64,000 nt of DNA from NCBI RefSeq assembly GCF_021227995.1, contig NZ_CP089301.1, positions 5,270,001 through 5,334,000 of the forward strand. Reading direction: 5' to 3'. The notes beneath the pieces were generated by a model. It did not search any database, was not told where the DNA came from, and worked only from the letters and a program-made list of their open reading frames with translations. This document shows positions 1-9,733 of this stretch, piece after piece. The first letter of the stretch is position 1; every line of letters begins with the position of its first letter. This DNA is from Novosphingobium kaempferiae. Lineage in GTDB: Bacteria; Pseudomonadota; Alphaproteobacteria; Sphingomonadales; Sphingomonadaceae. The position numbers were made by a program, and so were the translations under genes.

Positions 1-409
1 GCTTGACGAGGAGGACGCGCAAGTCCTCGCTCATCGCGAGCAGGAACTTGCGCAGGTTCTCCGCCGCGCGCTCGCTCTCGGTCATGACCTCGATCTTGGA
101 GAGCTTGGTCACGCCGTCGACCAGCCGCGCGACATCGGGGCCGAACAGCTTCTCGATCTCCTCGATCGTCGCCAGCGTGTCCTCCACGGTATCGTGAAGC
201 AGCGCGGTGATGATCGTCTGCTGGTCGAGCTTGAGTTCGGTCATGAGGCCCGCGACCTCTACCGGATGGCTGAAATAGGGGTCGCCGCTGGCGCGTTTCT
301 GGGTGCCGTGCTTCTGCACGGTGTAGACGTAGGCACGGTTCAGGAGGGCCTCATCGGCCTCCGGGGCGTATTCCTTGACGCGTTCGACGAGTTCGTACTG
401 GCGGAGCAT
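1..409 (-). CDS. RelA/SpoT-type (p)ppGpp synthetase/hydrolase, N-terminal part
   Basis: The first 136 residues of a bifunctional alarmone enzyme (RSH) run off the left edge of the window. The translation from the ATG at 409 begins MLRQYELVERVKEYAPEADE and contains the HD hydrolase motif HDTVEDT, preceded by a segment with PYFSHPVEVAGL, as expected for the ppGpp 3'-pyrophosphohydrolase domain. The synthetase, TGS and ACT domains would lie outside the window. The gene diverges from the PilZ gene at 723. The rpoZ gene that often precedes rsh in alphaproteobacteria is not found in the 313 bases upstream. Family assignment is firm; whether it is called relA, spoT or rsh cannot be decided here. Confidence 0.93.
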   Translation of the reverse strand, partial: MLRQYELVERVKEYAPEADEALLNRAYVYTVQKHGTQKRASGDPYFSHPVEVAGLMTELKLDQQTIITALLHDTVEDTLATIEEIEKLFGPDVARLVDGVTKLSKIEVMTESERAAENLRKFLLAMSEDLRVLLVK

Positions 410-722
410 GTTGTCCCCGTCATGTCAGGATTTATTGCGCCGCGGCAAGAGGCCGGGCACCGAAATGCAGATTTTGCAACGTCGAATCGTACATATCTCC
501 CGTGTCATCCCGCGGACAGGCCTGTTCGCACCCGCAAATTCAATCGTTTACACAGGCAAGATACGTAAGGGATTTGTTAACCATCGAGGAACATCCGCCG
601 TTCACAATCCGTGTCGGACCGGATGGCGCACCGTCTTTGCCCCCCAATCGCAGCGCCTCCGGTTCCACCCGATCCTGCGGGTCGATGCGAAGGGGCATGG
701 ATTCGAAGAGGTAGCCGGTCTC
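410..722. other. Divergent intergenic region between rsh and the PilZ gene
   Basis: These 313 bases lie between two divergent starts and must hold promoters for both genes. An open frame continues upstream of the PilZ start through part of this region, but its codons give no recognisable domain, so I treat it as non-coding. I see no convincing tRNA, repeat or regulator box. Confidence 0.5.
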
Positions 723-1229
723 ATGGCGGACATGGATGATTTCGCGACCAGCGAGCGGCCCGAATGGCTCAAGGCGCTGGCGCGCCGCTCTGCCGCAGCG
801 GCGGATGACGGGGCCGAGACGCCGGGTGGTGCGCTCGACCACGCGCAAGATCAGTCGCACCCTCATCGCGCGCCGCGCGTGCGCACGCTGATCCGCGCCG
901 TCATTGGCGGTGATGGCCGCGCAGGCGAGGACGTGATCGTGCGCAACGTCTCTCCGGGCGGCATGTGCATCGCCTCGCGCACGCTGCTGCCCAGCATGGG
1001 CGAGATGCTGCGCGTCTCCCTCCCCGGCCAGAGCGAGTTGCAGGCGCAGGTGCGCTGGGTCGGCAAGGGCGAATTCGGCGTACTGCTGACCGGCGGCGGT
1101 GGCCTCGACGTAGACCGGATCACCGCCAGCAACCGCCAGCGCAACGCAGGCTTCGCCGCCGCCCTCGAGAAGCTGCTCGGCATTCGCCCCCAGGAACCGC
1201 GAAGCTCCGCCGGGATGCGCGCCTGCTGA
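723..1229 (+). CDS. PilZ domain protein (probable c-di-GMP receptor)
   Basis: A 168-residue protein with one PilZ-like domain covering about residues 48-130. The segment RTLIRAVI near residue 58 occupies the place of the RxxxR c-di-GMP motif but is degenerate, while VRNVSPGGMCIAS matches the following D/NxSxxG motif well. PilZ proteins bind the second messenger c-di-GMP and act on motility, exopolysaccharide or cell-cycle targets. I chose the ATG at 723 because the frame upstream lacks domain similarity; ATG 732 is an alternative. It stands alone between divergent rsh and the rut operon. The degenerate first arginine motif leaves real c-di-GMP binding uncertain. Confidence 0.8.
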   Translation: MADMDDFATSERPEWLKALARRSAAAADDGAETPGGALDHAQDQSHPHRAPRVRTLIRAVIGGDGRAGEDVIVRNVSPGGMCIASRTLLPSMGEMLRVSLPGQSELQAQVRWVGKGEFGVLLTGGGGLDVDRITASNRQRNAGFAAALEKLLGIRPQEPRSSAGMRAC

Positions 1230-1270
1230 GGGTGCTTGACCGCCCCTGACGCCTGCACAATAGTACCGGG

Positions 1271-1999
1271 GTGAACGAGACCGTCGTCGATCCGTCCCCC
1301 GGTTCAACCGCATCCGCAGTGCTTCCTGCGCGGCCCGAGGCCATCCGGCTCGATCCCGCGACGACCGCCGTGATCGTCGTCGATATGCAGAACGCTTACG
1401 CCTCCAAAGGCGGCTACGTGGACGAGGCAGGCTTCGATGTCGGCCCTGCCGCCGCCACGATCGGGCACATCGCCGATGTGCTGGACACCGCGCGGGCGGC
1501 GGGCATGACGGTGGTGTTCCTCCAGAACGGCTGGGACGCGGACTACGTGGAGGCTGGCACGCCGCTCTCGCCCAACTGGCACAAGTCGAATGCGCTCAAG
1601 ACCATGCGCAGGCGCCCCGAAGTCGCGGGCAAGTTCCTTGCGCGCGGTGGCTGGGACTACGAACTGGTCGATGCCCTGAGGCCCAAGGAAGGCGACCTGC
1701 GCGTGCACAAGCCGCGCTATTCCGCCTTCTTCAACTCGCAGCTGGATTCCATCCTGCGCGCACGCGGCATCCGCACGCTGGTGTTCACCGGCATCGCCAC
1801 CAACGTCTGCGTCGAATCGACCCTGCGCGACGGCTTCCATCTCGAATACTTCGGCGTGCTGCTGGAAGATGCGACGCACCACCTCGGACCCGACTTCATC
1901 AAGGCGGCGACGGTCTACAACGTCGAGAAGTTCTTCGGCTGGGTCAGCACCGTCGCGGACTTCCGCACCGCCGTGAGCCAGCTGCCCCCAAAGGAGTGA
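1271..1999 (+). CDS. rutB: Peroxyureidoacrylate/ureidoacrylate amidohydrolase RutB
   Basis: An isochorismatase-fold cysteine hydrolase of 242 residues. In the Rut uracil pathway RutB releases carbamate from (peroxy)ureidoacrylate, giving 3-aminoacrylate. The catalytic triad is visible as D38 (VVDMQNAY), K147 (HKPRYSAF) and C180 ([11 protein letters not shown]). The start is a GTG at 1271; the first 25 residues are poorly conserved, so a later start is possible. It opens a run rutB-rutC-rutD-rutA on the same strand, unlike the E. coli order in which rutA comes first. A TTGACC sequence at 1236 resembles half of a RutR operator, which is weak evidence for regulation. Confidence 0.92.
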   Translation: MNETVVDPSPGSTASAVLPARPEAIRLDPATTAVIVVDMQNAYASKGGYVDEAGFDVGPAAATIGHIADVLDTARAAGMTVVFLQNGWDADYVEAGTPLSPNWHKSNALKTMRRRPEVAGKFLARGGWDYELVDALRPKEGDLRVHKPRYSAFFNSQLDSILRARGIRTLVFTGIATNVCVESTLRDGFHLEYFGVLLEDATHHLGPDFIKAATVYNVEKFFGWVSTVADFRTAVSQLPPKE

Positions 2000-2001
2000 G
2001 C

Positions 2002-2385
2002 ATGCCCTTCGAGCCCATCAATCCGCCTGCATTCCCCGCCCCGATCGCCCCTTACTCGTCGGGTGCGAAGGCGGACGGCATTCTCTATGTCTCGGGCATG
2101 CTGGCGCTCGGCACCGGCGGGCTGGTGCTCTACCCCGGCGATGCGGCGGCACAGACGCGCCACGTGCTCGAAGCGATCAAGACCACTGTCGAGGCCGCAG
2201 GCGGCGCCATGGCCGACATCGCCATGAACCACATCTTCCTGAAGGACATGGCCGACTACGCCGCGTTCAACGCCGTCTATGCCGAATACTTCCCCGGCGA
2301 CAAACCGGCGCGCTATTGCATCAAGACCGACCTCGTGAAGCCCGAATGCCTCGTCGAGATCGCCTCGGTGGCGCACGTTGGCTGA
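2002..2385 (+). CDS. rutC: 3-aminoacrylate deaminase RutC (YjgF/RidA family)
   Basis: A 127-residue RidA/YjgF-family protein that hydrolyses 3-aminoacrylate in pyrimidine catabolism. Family features are [18 protein letters not shown] near the N-terminus and [11 protein letters not shown] with a conserved arginine near residue 107. I chose ATG 2002 because AAGGAG at 1991-1996 sits five bases upstream; a GTG at 1996 overlapping the rutB stop is possible but lies inside the ribosome binding site. The 3' end overlaps the rutD start by eight bases, indicating translational coupling. The genomic context separates it from generic RidA paralogues. Confidence 0.92.
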   Translation: MPFEPINPPAFPAPIAPYSSGAKADGILYVSGMLALGTGGLVLYPGDAAAQTRHVLEAIKTTVEAAGGAMADIAMNHIFLKDMADYAAFNAVYAEYFPGDKPARYCIKTDLVKPECLVEIASVAHVG

Positions 2386-3160
2386 AGCCACAGGTCTCCA
2401 CTACCAGTTCCACGGGCCGGATGACGCGCCCACACTGATCCTGTCGAGCGGGCTCGGCGGTGCAGGGGCCTACTGGAAGCCCAACCTCCCCGCGCTGGCG
2501 CAGCACTATCGCGTCCTCACCTACGACCAGCGCGGCACCGGGCGCAGCGACCGTGCCCTGCCGGACACGACTTCGATCGCCGACATGGCGGGCGACGTGA
2601 TCGCCCTGATGGACGCGCTTGGCATCGAGCGGGCGCACTTCATCGGCCATGCGCTGGGCGGCATGATCGGGATCGAAACCGCACTAGCCTCCGGTCGTAT
2701 CGACAGGCTGGTGGTCATAAACGGCTGGCGCACCCTGTCCCCCCACACCCGCCGCTGCTTCGATACCCGCCTCGCCCTGCTGCGACACGCAGGGGTGGAG
2801 CCGTTCCTGCGCGCGCAACCGCTGTTCCTCTACCCGCCCGGCTGGATCGCCGCGCACGACGCCGATCTGGAGGCCGAACTGGCGCACCACCTCGCCGCAT
2901 TCCCCGGCGCGGAGACGATGGAAAAGCGCATCGCCGCCGTGCGCGCCTATGCCCCCTCGCCCGAAGACCTCGGCCGATTGAGCGACGTGCTGGTCATCGC
3001 CGCCCGCGACGATTTCCTTGTCCCTCATGCCGCCTCGCTCGACCTTGCCGCGCCGATTCCCGGCGCCCGCACCGCCAGCTTCGACTGGGGCGGCCACGCC
3101 TGCAACATCACCGATCCCGACGGCTTCGACCGCCTCGCCCTTTCGTTCCTGGAGAGCTAG
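2378..3160 (+). CDS. rutD: Putative aminoacrylate hydrolase RutD (alpha/beta hydrolase)
   Basis: A 260-residue alpha/beta-hydrolase-fold protein similar to E. coli RutD throughout, including [25 protein letters not shown] and [10 protein letters not shown]. The nucleophile elbow reads GHALGG, with alanine at residue 92 where hydrolases have serine; E. coli RutD also carries GHALG, so this is a family trait and not a mutation here. RutD is thought to speed aminoacrylate breakdown. The start is a TTG at 2378 inside the end of rutC. Only three bases separate its stop from rutA. Confidence 0.9.
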   Translation: MAEATGLHYQFHGPDDAPTLILSSGLGGAGAYWKPNLPALAQHYRVLTYDQRGTGRSDRALPDTTSIADMAGDVIALMDALGIERAHFIGHALGGMIGIETALASGRIDRLVVINGWRTLSPHTRRCFDTRLALLRHAGVEPFLRAQPLFLYPPGWIAAHDADLEAELAHHLAAFPGAETMEKRIAAVRAYAPSPEDLGRLSDVLVIAARDDFLVPHAASLDLAAPIPGARTASFDWGGHACNITDPDGFDRLALSFLES

Positions 3161-3163
3161 CCC

Positions 3164-4234
<1,071 letters not shown>

Positions 4235-4242
4235 TGAAAAAG

Positions 4243-4272
4243 TGCCCGGAGCCTGCGGACAGGCCCCGGGCA
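4243..4272. terminator. Strong hairpin after rutA (possible terminator)
   Basis: Two 13-base arms pair with one mismatch around the loop CGGA (TGCCCGGAGCCTG / CAGGCCCCGGGCA). No T-run follows on the + strand, but AAAAA precedes it, so it is a better factor-independent terminator for the minus strand. It may still stop or process the rut transcript. Confidence 0.45.
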
Positions 4273-4348
4273 GGTATAAAGGATCGCAATTCGCAATACC
4301 GATCCTTCGGGTCGCACAGCTGGAATGCCGCAAAGGCCGATTCGGCGC

Positions 4349-4366
4349 ATACCACGATCATGGTAT
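4349..4366. promoter_or_regulatory. Inverted repeat upstream of the LuxR-type gene (candidate operator)
   Basis: ATACCACGATCATGGTAT matches its reverse complement at 16 of 18 positions. It lies about 105 bases upstream of a gene with a LuxR-type HTH and resembles a lux-box-sized operator. Binding by that regulator is inference. Confidence 0.4.
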
Positions 4367-4471
4367 TCGCCTGCCAATCCCTCACTTTTACATGGGCTTG
4401 CGTTAACCTGAGCCGAGGTTCACATTGGCTCCCGGTCAACGTCGGGGGGCAAGACCATTCGAATCGAGGAA

Positions 4472-5545
4472 TTGGGGGCGCTGTTCGCGCGCGCTCCGTT
4501 CGAGGAATCTGGTTGGGACAGCGCGCTCCGGGCGCTTGCCAGCGCGACGGGTTCGGGCCGCGCGCAATTGATCGCCCTCGGCGAGCATCACACATTGTTC
4601 AACCGGGTGACCGACACCTGGGACGGCTACACCGACGAATTCGCGGCGATCGAAGGGCACCGGCCGGAGGTCAACTACCGCGTGGCGGCATCGCGCGCGC
4701 CTTACGAACTCGTCTGGGAACACCACTACGACGAAGTGCGGGCCCTGGGCACCAACGAAGCCTACATGGAACACGTCCGCCGACTCGATGCCGAGCACGG
4801 CGCCCAGATCGTGCTCGACAGCACCTCCACAAGCTTCTTCGGCCTTGCCGCGCTGCATTCCGCCAGCGACGGGCGGACTACCGAAATCCAGCGCGAAGCA
4901 CTGCTGAACGTCGCTCCGCAAGTCATGGCCGCGATACGGCTACAGGGTGCGATCGAACACCAGGGCGCCGAATTGCTGCACGGATCGCTTGACGCCCTGC
5001 ACACGGCCGCCATCATGCTCGACGCCGCAGGTCGGGTCCGCTCGGTGACGAACGCGGCGGAAAGGCTGCTCGCGCCCGATACGCTGCAGGTGCGCGGCAG
5101 CGCCTTGCGCTCCGTCCGGCCGGATATCGACCGTGTCCTGCAGGCACGCATCGGCATCGCGCTCAACAGTCGACTGACGATGCCGTCCGAATTGTGGATG
5201 CAGTCGGCGCGCGGCCCGCTGCTGGTGGAGATCTGCTCGCTGCCCAAGCAGGACTGGAACTTCGGCTTCGCGCCCAGTGTCATCGTGACGCTCAAGGCTC
5301 CGCTCGGTTTTGCGGGCGATCAGGGCGCGCGCATTTCCGCCGCGCTCGAACTGACGCGGGCCGAGGGCGAGATCGTGGCGCTGCTGGCGCAGGGGCACTC
5401 GCGGCAGGAGATTGCGAAGATACGCGGGGTCAGCGCGCAGACGGTGGCGAGCCAGTTGCGCACGATCTTCCAGAAGGCCGGCGTCAACCGCGAGGCGGAA
5501 CTGGTCTCGATCGCGCGCGCCGTTATCGAGATGGCAGGGCGGTAA
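4472..5545 (+). CDS. LuxR-family transcriptional regulator with C-terminal HTH
   Basis: A 357-residue regulator. The C-terminal 65 residues form a LuxR/GerE HTH: LTRAEGEIVALLAQGHSRQE, then IRGVSAQTVASQLRTIFQKAG and a final helix. The middle (about 165-230, HTAAIMLDAAGRVRSVTNAA) looks PAS-like; the N-terminal 150 residues match nothing I recognise and could be a sensor domain. The only in-frame start after an upstream stop is a TTG at 4472 (or rarer codons), so the N-terminus is uncertain. It lies 237 bases after rutA on the same strand, behind a hairpin and a palindrome, which suggests its own promoter. A role in controlling rut genes is possible but unproven. Confidence 0.8.
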   Translation: MGALFARAPFEESGWDSALRALASATGSGRAQLIALGEHHTLFNRVTDTWDGYTDEFAAIEGHRPEVNYRVAASRAPYELVWEHHYDEVRALGTNEAYMEHVRRLDAEHGAQIVLDSTSTSFFGLAALHSASDGRTTEIQREALLNVAPQVMAAIRLQGAIEHQGAELLHGSLDALHTAAIMLDAAGRVRSVTNAAERLLAPDTLQVRGSALRSVRPDIDRVLQARIGIALNSRLTMPSELWMQSARGPLLVEICSLPKQDWNFGFAPSVIVTLKAPLGFAGDQGARISAALELTRAEGEIVALLAQGHSRQEIAKIRGVSAQTVASQLRTIFQKAGVNREAELVSIARAVIEMAGR

Positions 5546-5575
5546 GGCCCGACACCCAAACACCCAACCCATTCT

Positions 5576-5680
5576 CGTCGCCCCTGCGCAGGCAGGGGCC
5601 CATCCCAAGCTCGCCGCCTCGCAGTGAGCAAGGTGCCATGGCGATAGACCTGATGGGCCCCTGCCTGCGCAGGGGCGACG
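5576..5680. repeat. Palindromic repeat family D, copy 1
   Basis: Two inverted arms (CGTCGCCCCTGCGCAGGCAG and onwards) flank a core containing CCTCGCAGTGAGCAAGGTG. A second copy at 50504-50609 has the same arms and the same core in reverse orientation. The element fills the gap between the convergent luxR-type and HhH genes. Confidence 0.85.
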
Positions 5681-5697
5681 GACTTGAGATTAAGGGT

Positions 5698-6324
5698 TCA
5701 GAGCTTCCCGAACTGCGCCTCGTAAGCGCCGGTATCTCCGCTCGACAGCAGGCGCGCCTGCTCCACCCAGTTGTCCCGGCGCGGACGGCCCGCGAAGGCG
5801 CCGAGCTTGGTGTCCAGTTCATCGAGGTCGGCATCGGTCCACGCCGCGATCTGGCCATAGCTGGTGACCCCCAGCGAGTGCAGCAGCGTCAGCATCTTGG
5901 GGCCAAGGCCCTTGATCTTGCGCAGGTCGTCCGCCGCCACGTCGCCATCGGCGGTTTCAACGACCGGCGGCGCGGCGGGCGCAGGCGTCGGGTCGGGTTC
6001 GGCGGCGATGGTCTGCGGCGGCTCGTGCTCATGCGCACGGGCCTCGTCCACCTCTTCCTGCGCGGCGACGGCGATCACTTCGCCGATGCCCGCCATCGTC
6101 CCCGCCATCGCCGGCGGGTCGATGTGGTACTGCGAGGCTGGCGGCGCATCGTCGATCAGCGCCTGGTTGCGCTGCGCCGGAGCCGCACCCTCGTCAAGAA
6201 CGTCGGGCCGATGCTCGCGCCGCGCGGGCTTCGAACCCTGCACGAAGACCCAGTAGGCCACCACGATGCCCACCAGCAGCGCGGCGATGAACACCAGCCA
6301 GTTCGCCTGAACCATTTGCAGCAC
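5698..6324 (-). CDS. Membrane-anchored helix-hairpin-helix protein
   Basis: A 208-residue protein: an N-terminal membrane helix (about residues 8-27, ANWLVFIAALLVGIVVAYWV), a long Ala/Pro/Glu-rich linker, and a C-terminal domain from about 132 containing DDLRKIKGLGPKMLTLLHSL, a helix-hairpin-helix of the type found in the NuoE/L21-like tail family. Such proteins are common in sphingomonads but have no firm function; the HhH could bind DNA or act as a protein interface. The GTG start at 6324 lies one base before the stop of a tiny upstream ORF, suggesting translational coupling. It is the last gene of the tsaD chain. Confidence 0.75.
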   Translation of the reverse strand: MLQMVQANWLVFIAALLVGIVVAYWVFVQGSKPARREHRPDVLDEGAAPAQRNQALIDDAPPASQYHIDPPAMAGTMAGIGEVIAVAAQEEVDEARAHEHEPPQTIAAEPDPTPAPAAPPVVETADGDVAADDLRKIKGLGPKMLTLLHSLGVTSYGQIAAWTDADLDELDTKLGAFAGRPRRDNWVEQARLLSSGDTGAYEAQFGKL

Positions 6325-6325
6325 G

Positions 6326-6424
6326 TCAGTCCACCTTCCTGCGATTCCAGATCAGCGCGCCGAAGCCGAAACCGATCCCGTAGGACGTCAGCACGGCGAC
6401 AGCCATTTCGAGCCATAGCGGCAA
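6326..6424 (-). CDS. Tiny predicted membrane protein (32 residues)
   Basis: A short frame starting at TTG 6424 encodes one hydrophobic helix (LEMAVAVLTSYGIGFGFGAL) followed by the basic tail IWNRRKVD. AGGA lies seven bases before the TTG on the minus strand; an internal ATG at 6406 would give 26 residues. The stop is one base upstream of the GTG of the HhH gene, so the two would be coupled. The glycine-rich helix and a charged end are typical of small regulatory membrane peptides. I do not recognise a family; translation is inferred from the ribosome binding site, spacing and amphipathy only. Confidence 0.45.
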   Translation of the reverse strand: MPLWLEMAVAVLTSYGIGFGFGALIWNRRKVD

Positions 6425-6461
6425 GGGAGCGTCCTTTCCTAGTGTCTCGCGCGCACAAACG

Positions 6462-7184
6462 TCATCCCGGCCCCGGCGTGTCGATCGGGGTCGGCTTGAC
6501 CGGCGCGGTGTAGAGCACCGAGAATTCGATGCGGCGGTTCGCGGGATCCATCGGATCGAGCCCCTCGACCGGCCGTGCCGATCCCAGCCCCGCCGCGCGC
6601 AGGTTCGTCGCCGGGATGCCCCGCGCGATCAGGGCCGAGCGCACCGCCTCCGCGCGCGCCTGCGACAGCGCGACGTTGACCTTCTGGTTGCCCGAGGCAT
6701 CGGTGTGCCCGGTGACGGCGATCACGCTGCTGACGCAGGGGCGCAGCGACCGGGCGACCTCGCCCAGCAGGCGCTCGCTGGAAGGCTCCAGCCGGGTGCT
6801 CGCCTCGCCGAAGCGGATCGTGCGGGTTTCGAGGATGCGCTCCACGTCGTCCTGACAATGGGCCGAGACCGCCTGCCCCTCGCTGTCGCGCGCCCAGCTT
6901 ACGCCCGAGATGCCGGGGATCGCGACGATGCCTGCAGCGACGCGCTTGCGGGTTTCCGCGTCGAGATCCTTGCCGCCCGAAAGCACCGGGTGGCGGGTCA
7001 GCCAGCCGTAGCGGTCGCGGAAGTTGATGGCGATATCCCTACCGCCCTCAGCGTCCCGGACCGCCAGCGCCTGTGCCTTCAGCTCGCCCACGAAGACGCC
7101 GCCGCGCGCCCGCATCACGGCGAACGACATGACGAGGCACAGCGCGGCTCCGGCGACGATCAGCGATGCGCGGCGGGGATTCAT
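6462..7184 (-). CDS. OmpA-family envelope protein
   Basis: A 240-residue protein with an uncleaved signal anchor (residues 7-25, LIVAGAALCLVMSFAVM) and a C-terminal OmpA-like peptidoglycan-binding domain (about 115-230). The domain shows TIRFGEASTRLEPSS, VTGHTDASGNQKVN and ARAEAVRSALIARGI, matching the TD..G..xxN..LSxxRA signature. The middle resembles a BON-like segment. It would link the inner membrane to peptidoglycan. It starts ten bases after the flippase stop, within the tsaD-gpsA-flippase chain. Confidence 0.85.
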   Translation of the reverse strand: MNPRRASLIVAGAALCLVMSFAVMRARGGVFVGELKAQALAVRDAEGGRDIAINFRDRYGWLTRHPVLSGGKDLDAETRKRVAAGIVAIPGISGVSWARDSEGQAVSAHCQDDVERILETRTIRFGEASTRLEPSSERLLGEVARSLRPCVSSVIAVTGHTDASGNQKVNVALSQARAEAVRSALIARGIPATNLRAAGLGSARPVEGLDPMDPANRRIEFSVLYTAPVKPTPIDTPGPG

Positions 7185-7193
7185 GCGGGTAGC

Positions 7194-8738
7194 CTAGAGG
7201 GTCGGGACGGGACTGTCAGCCACCGCTTCGACCTTCTTCGCTTTCTGGAACAGCCGCCGATCCTCGGGGCCGAACGCCTTCTTCCAGATGACGAGGAAGT
7301 AGGAGCCGAGGATCGCCGGGATGCCGAAGGCCAGCGCCGCCCACTCCGGCAGGAAGCGCAGGGCGAGGAAGCCGATGACGACGGCGGGCGCGGCGGCCCA
7401 GACCAGCGCCCAGCGCCAATTGTTGATCGGCTCGCCCAGGATGCGCGAGAGCATCACCGACTTGACGATGGACGACAGCCCCAGCGCCACCATCAGCGCG
7501 CAGGCGGCGGCGGCGGCCTGGAACAGCGGGTTGAAGCCGAGACGCTGCATCAGCAGGATGCCGCCCAGCGTCAGCAGCGCCTGCAGCGCGATGGTGCCGA
7601 TGGACACCCACAGGTTGCGCAGCCGCGCGACGTAGATCAGCGCCGCCTCGCTCACCACCGCCGTCGCCGCGACGACCTCGGCGGCGAGCAGGAACGCCAG
7701 CGCGCCGGTTCCGCCCACGAACTCGCGCCCGACGAGGCCCATCACGCCGTTGCCGGGAATGCCCAGCGCCAGCGCGATGCCCGCCTGCGACGCGGTGATC
7801 CAGAACCCCACCTGGCACACCTGCCGCGCGATGGCGGCATAGTCATGCTCCTTGAGATTGCGGGTGATAACCGGCCCGAGCACCGGCTCGAAGCTGGTCT
7901 TGAGCTTCTGCGGCAGGCTCGCGACCTGCTGCGCGGCGTAGTAGACGCCGACCGCCGAGGCCGGGGCGAGGAAGCCGAGCAGGAAGATGTCGACGCGGCG
8001 CGTCCCCCACTCGATGGCGTCTGCAATGGCGATCGGCGCCGAGCGCAGGGCCAGCTTGCGCATGCCGCTCAGCCGGGGCTTCCACCCACGCGGCACGCCG
8101 TATTCGCGGAAGAACGGGATGAACGCGGTGATGGCCGCCGCATAGATCGAGGCGATGTAGGCGATCGACAGGCCGCTTTCCGGCGCGATCCAGATCATCG
8201 CGCCCGCCATGATCGAGATCGTCCACGGCTCGACGATGGCGCGCGACCAGACCGTCGGCGTCACGCGCAGGCGATAGGCGAGCGCGGCCAGCCAGATCTC
8301 GGTCATCGTCATCGCCGGCAGGGCCGTGACCATCAGCCGGTCGATCTGCGTGTAGTGCCCGCCGGGGAACAGCACGCCCGGCACGAACCAGAAGAACAGC
8401 GCCGCCGAGCAGCTGGCGATGAGCGCGATGATCGAGCCGTCGGCGATGACGTTGGCCGGGCGGACCTGCCCTTCCGTCTCCGACAGGCGCTGCGCGAGGC
8501 CGCGCTTCTCGCCCATCGTGCACAGCATCGAGGTCAGCTCGATCAGCACCAGCGCCGAGGCGAAGCGGCCCAGCGCCGCCGGTCCGTAGGCGGCGGCGCG
8601 GCCCGCGATGAACAGGAACGGGATGCGCGCGGCAAGGCGCAGGAAGAAGCCGAACAGGTTGGTGCGCCCGCCCTTGGCGAGAGCGGCGATGTCGTCGCGC
8701 TCCTTCTCGCCCTGCGGTGCGGCAGTGGAATCGGTCAA
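7194..8738 (-). CDS. Polysaccharide flippase, MOP/Wzx-like
   Basis: A 514-residue integral membrane protein with about 12-14 predicted helices, matching the oligosaccharide/polysaccharide transporter families of the MOP superfamily. Such proteins flip lipid-linked sugars across the inner membrane for O-antigen or exopolysaccharide. The N-terminal segment GRTNLFGFFLRLAARIPFLF and the repeated two-lobe arrangement fit. The start codon is TTG (8736-8738), overlapping the gpsA stop as TTGA, so it should be coupled to gpsA. No polysaccharide synthesis genes are next to it, so the substrate is unknown. Confidence 0.82.
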   Translation of the reverse strand: MTDSTAAPQGEKERDDIAALAKGGRTNLFGFFLRLAARIPFLFIAGRAAAYGPAALGRFASALVLIELTSMLCTMGEKRGLAQRLSETEGQVRPANVIADGSIIALIASCSAALFFWFVPGVLFPGGHYTQIDRLMVTALPAMTMTEIWLAALAYRLRVTPTVWSRAIVEPWTISIMAGAMIWIAPESGLSIAYIASIYAAAITAFIPFFREYGVPRGWKPRLSGMRKLALRSAPIAIADAIEWGTRRVDIFLLGFLAPASAVGVYYAAQQVASLPQKLKTSFEPVLGPVITRNLKEHDYAAIARQVCQVGFWITASQAGIALALGIPGNGVMGLVGREFVGGTGALAFLLAAEVVAATAVVSEAALIYVARLRNLWVSIGTIALQALLTLGGILLMQRLGFNPLFQAAAAACALMVALGLSSIVKSVMLSRILGEPINNWRWALVWAAAPAVVIGFLALRFLPEWAALAFGIPAILGSYFLVIWKKAFGPEDRRLFQKAKKVEAVADSPVPTL

Positions 8739-9733
8739 GTAACGGGCTCCTGCTCGTCGCGCAGGGGGCGCGCGAGGAGGTCGCTGACGACGGCGCTGGC
8801 AGGCGCCTCGCCCGCGAGCAGACGGTGGACGGCCTCAACGATGGGCATCTGGATACCCTCGCGGCGGGCAAGATCGGCAAGCACGGGGGCGGTCGCGGCG
8901 CCTTCGGCGACACTGTTCTTGCCCGAAAGCGCCTCGACCGCAGTCAGCCCCTGCCCCAGCGCAAGGCCGAGGGAGAAGTTGCGGCTGGACGTGGACGAGC
9001 AGGTCAGCACGAGGTCGCCGAGGCCGCAGAGCCCCGCCAGCGTCTCCGCCCGGGCACCCCGCGCAAGGCCGAAGCGCAGCATCTCGGCATAACCGCGCGC
9101 GATCAGCGCGGCGCGGGCGTTCTGGCCGAGGTTCAGCCCTTCCACCACGCCGCAGGCGATGGCGAGCACGTTCTTGACCGCGCCGCCGATCTCCGCGCCG
9201 ACCACGTCGTCGGAATAGTAGGGCCGCAGCGCCGGGCGCGCGAGCAACGGCGACAGCCGCTCCCACTGCTCCCGCCCGCCACCGCAGGCGAGCGTCACGG
9301 CGGTCGGCAGACCGGCGGCGACTTCGCGTGCGAAGGTCGGGCCGGAGAGCACCGCCAGCCGCTCGGGCGCGCAGGCATCCTTAGCGACATCGGCCATCAG
9401 GCGGCCCGTGCCCGCCTCGATCCCCTTGGCGCAGAGCACCAGATCGCGGTCGCCTTCAGGCAGTCCGGCGATCACCGAGGCGAGGAACTGCGCGGGCACG
9501 ACGACCAGCAGCACCGGCAGCGCGGCAAGATCAGCAAGGTCGTTGGTCGCGACGACCCCGGCGGACAGCGCGGCGCTCGGCAGGTAGGTGCCATTGCGAT
9601 GGTCGCGGTTGATCTCCTCCACCAGCGCGGCCTCGCGCGCCCAGAGCAGGACTTCACTCCCGTCACTCGCAAGCGCCTGCGCCAGAGCCGTGCCCCATGC
9701 GCCCGCGCCGATCACGCCTATCTTCGCGTTCAT
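8735..9733 (-). CDS. gpsA: Glycerol-3-phosphate dehydrogenase [NAD(P)+]
   Basis: A 332-residue cytosolic dehydrogenase that makes sn-glycerol-3-phosphate for phospholipids. The N-terminal Rossmann motif is [13 protein letters not shown]; the substrate-binding lysine lies in [13 protein letters not shown] and the C-terminal domain carries [11 protein letters not shown]. The ATG at 9733 overlaps the tsaD stop as ATGA, a common tsaD-gpsA arrangement in alphaproteobacteria. A longer upstream frame exists but overlaps tsaD and adds no conserved sequence. Confidence 0.96.
   Translation of the reverse strand: MNAKIGVIGAGAWGTALAQALASDGSEVLLWAREAALVEEINRDHRNGTYLPSAALSAGVVATNDLADLAALPVLLVVVPAQFLASVIAGLPEGDRDLVLCAKGIEAGTGRLMADVAKDACAPERLAVLSGPTFAREVAAGLPTAVTLACGGGREQWERLSPLLARPALRPYYSDDVVGAEIGGAVKNVLAIACGVVEGLNLGQNARAALIARGYAEMLRFGLARGARAETLAGLCGLGDLVLTCSSTSSRNFSLGLALGQGLTAVEALSGKNSVAEGAATAPVLADLARREGIQMPIVEAVHRLLAGEAPASAVVSDLLARPLRDEQEPVT

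Noticed and set aside
375..722. Longer N-terminus of the PilZ protein
   Set aside because: The added residues overlap the rsh start region and show no domain or reasonable composition.
2651..2656. Missing catalytic serine in RutD (GHALGG)
   Set aside because: E. coli RutD also has alanine there, so it is a family property, not a local mutation.
6705..9092. A 795-codon open frame on the + strand opposite OmpA, flippase and gpsA genes
   Set aside because: It is an antisense shadow caused by GC-rich third positions; its translation is low-complexity Arg/Gln/Asp-rich with no domain, while the minus strand encodes clear proteins.
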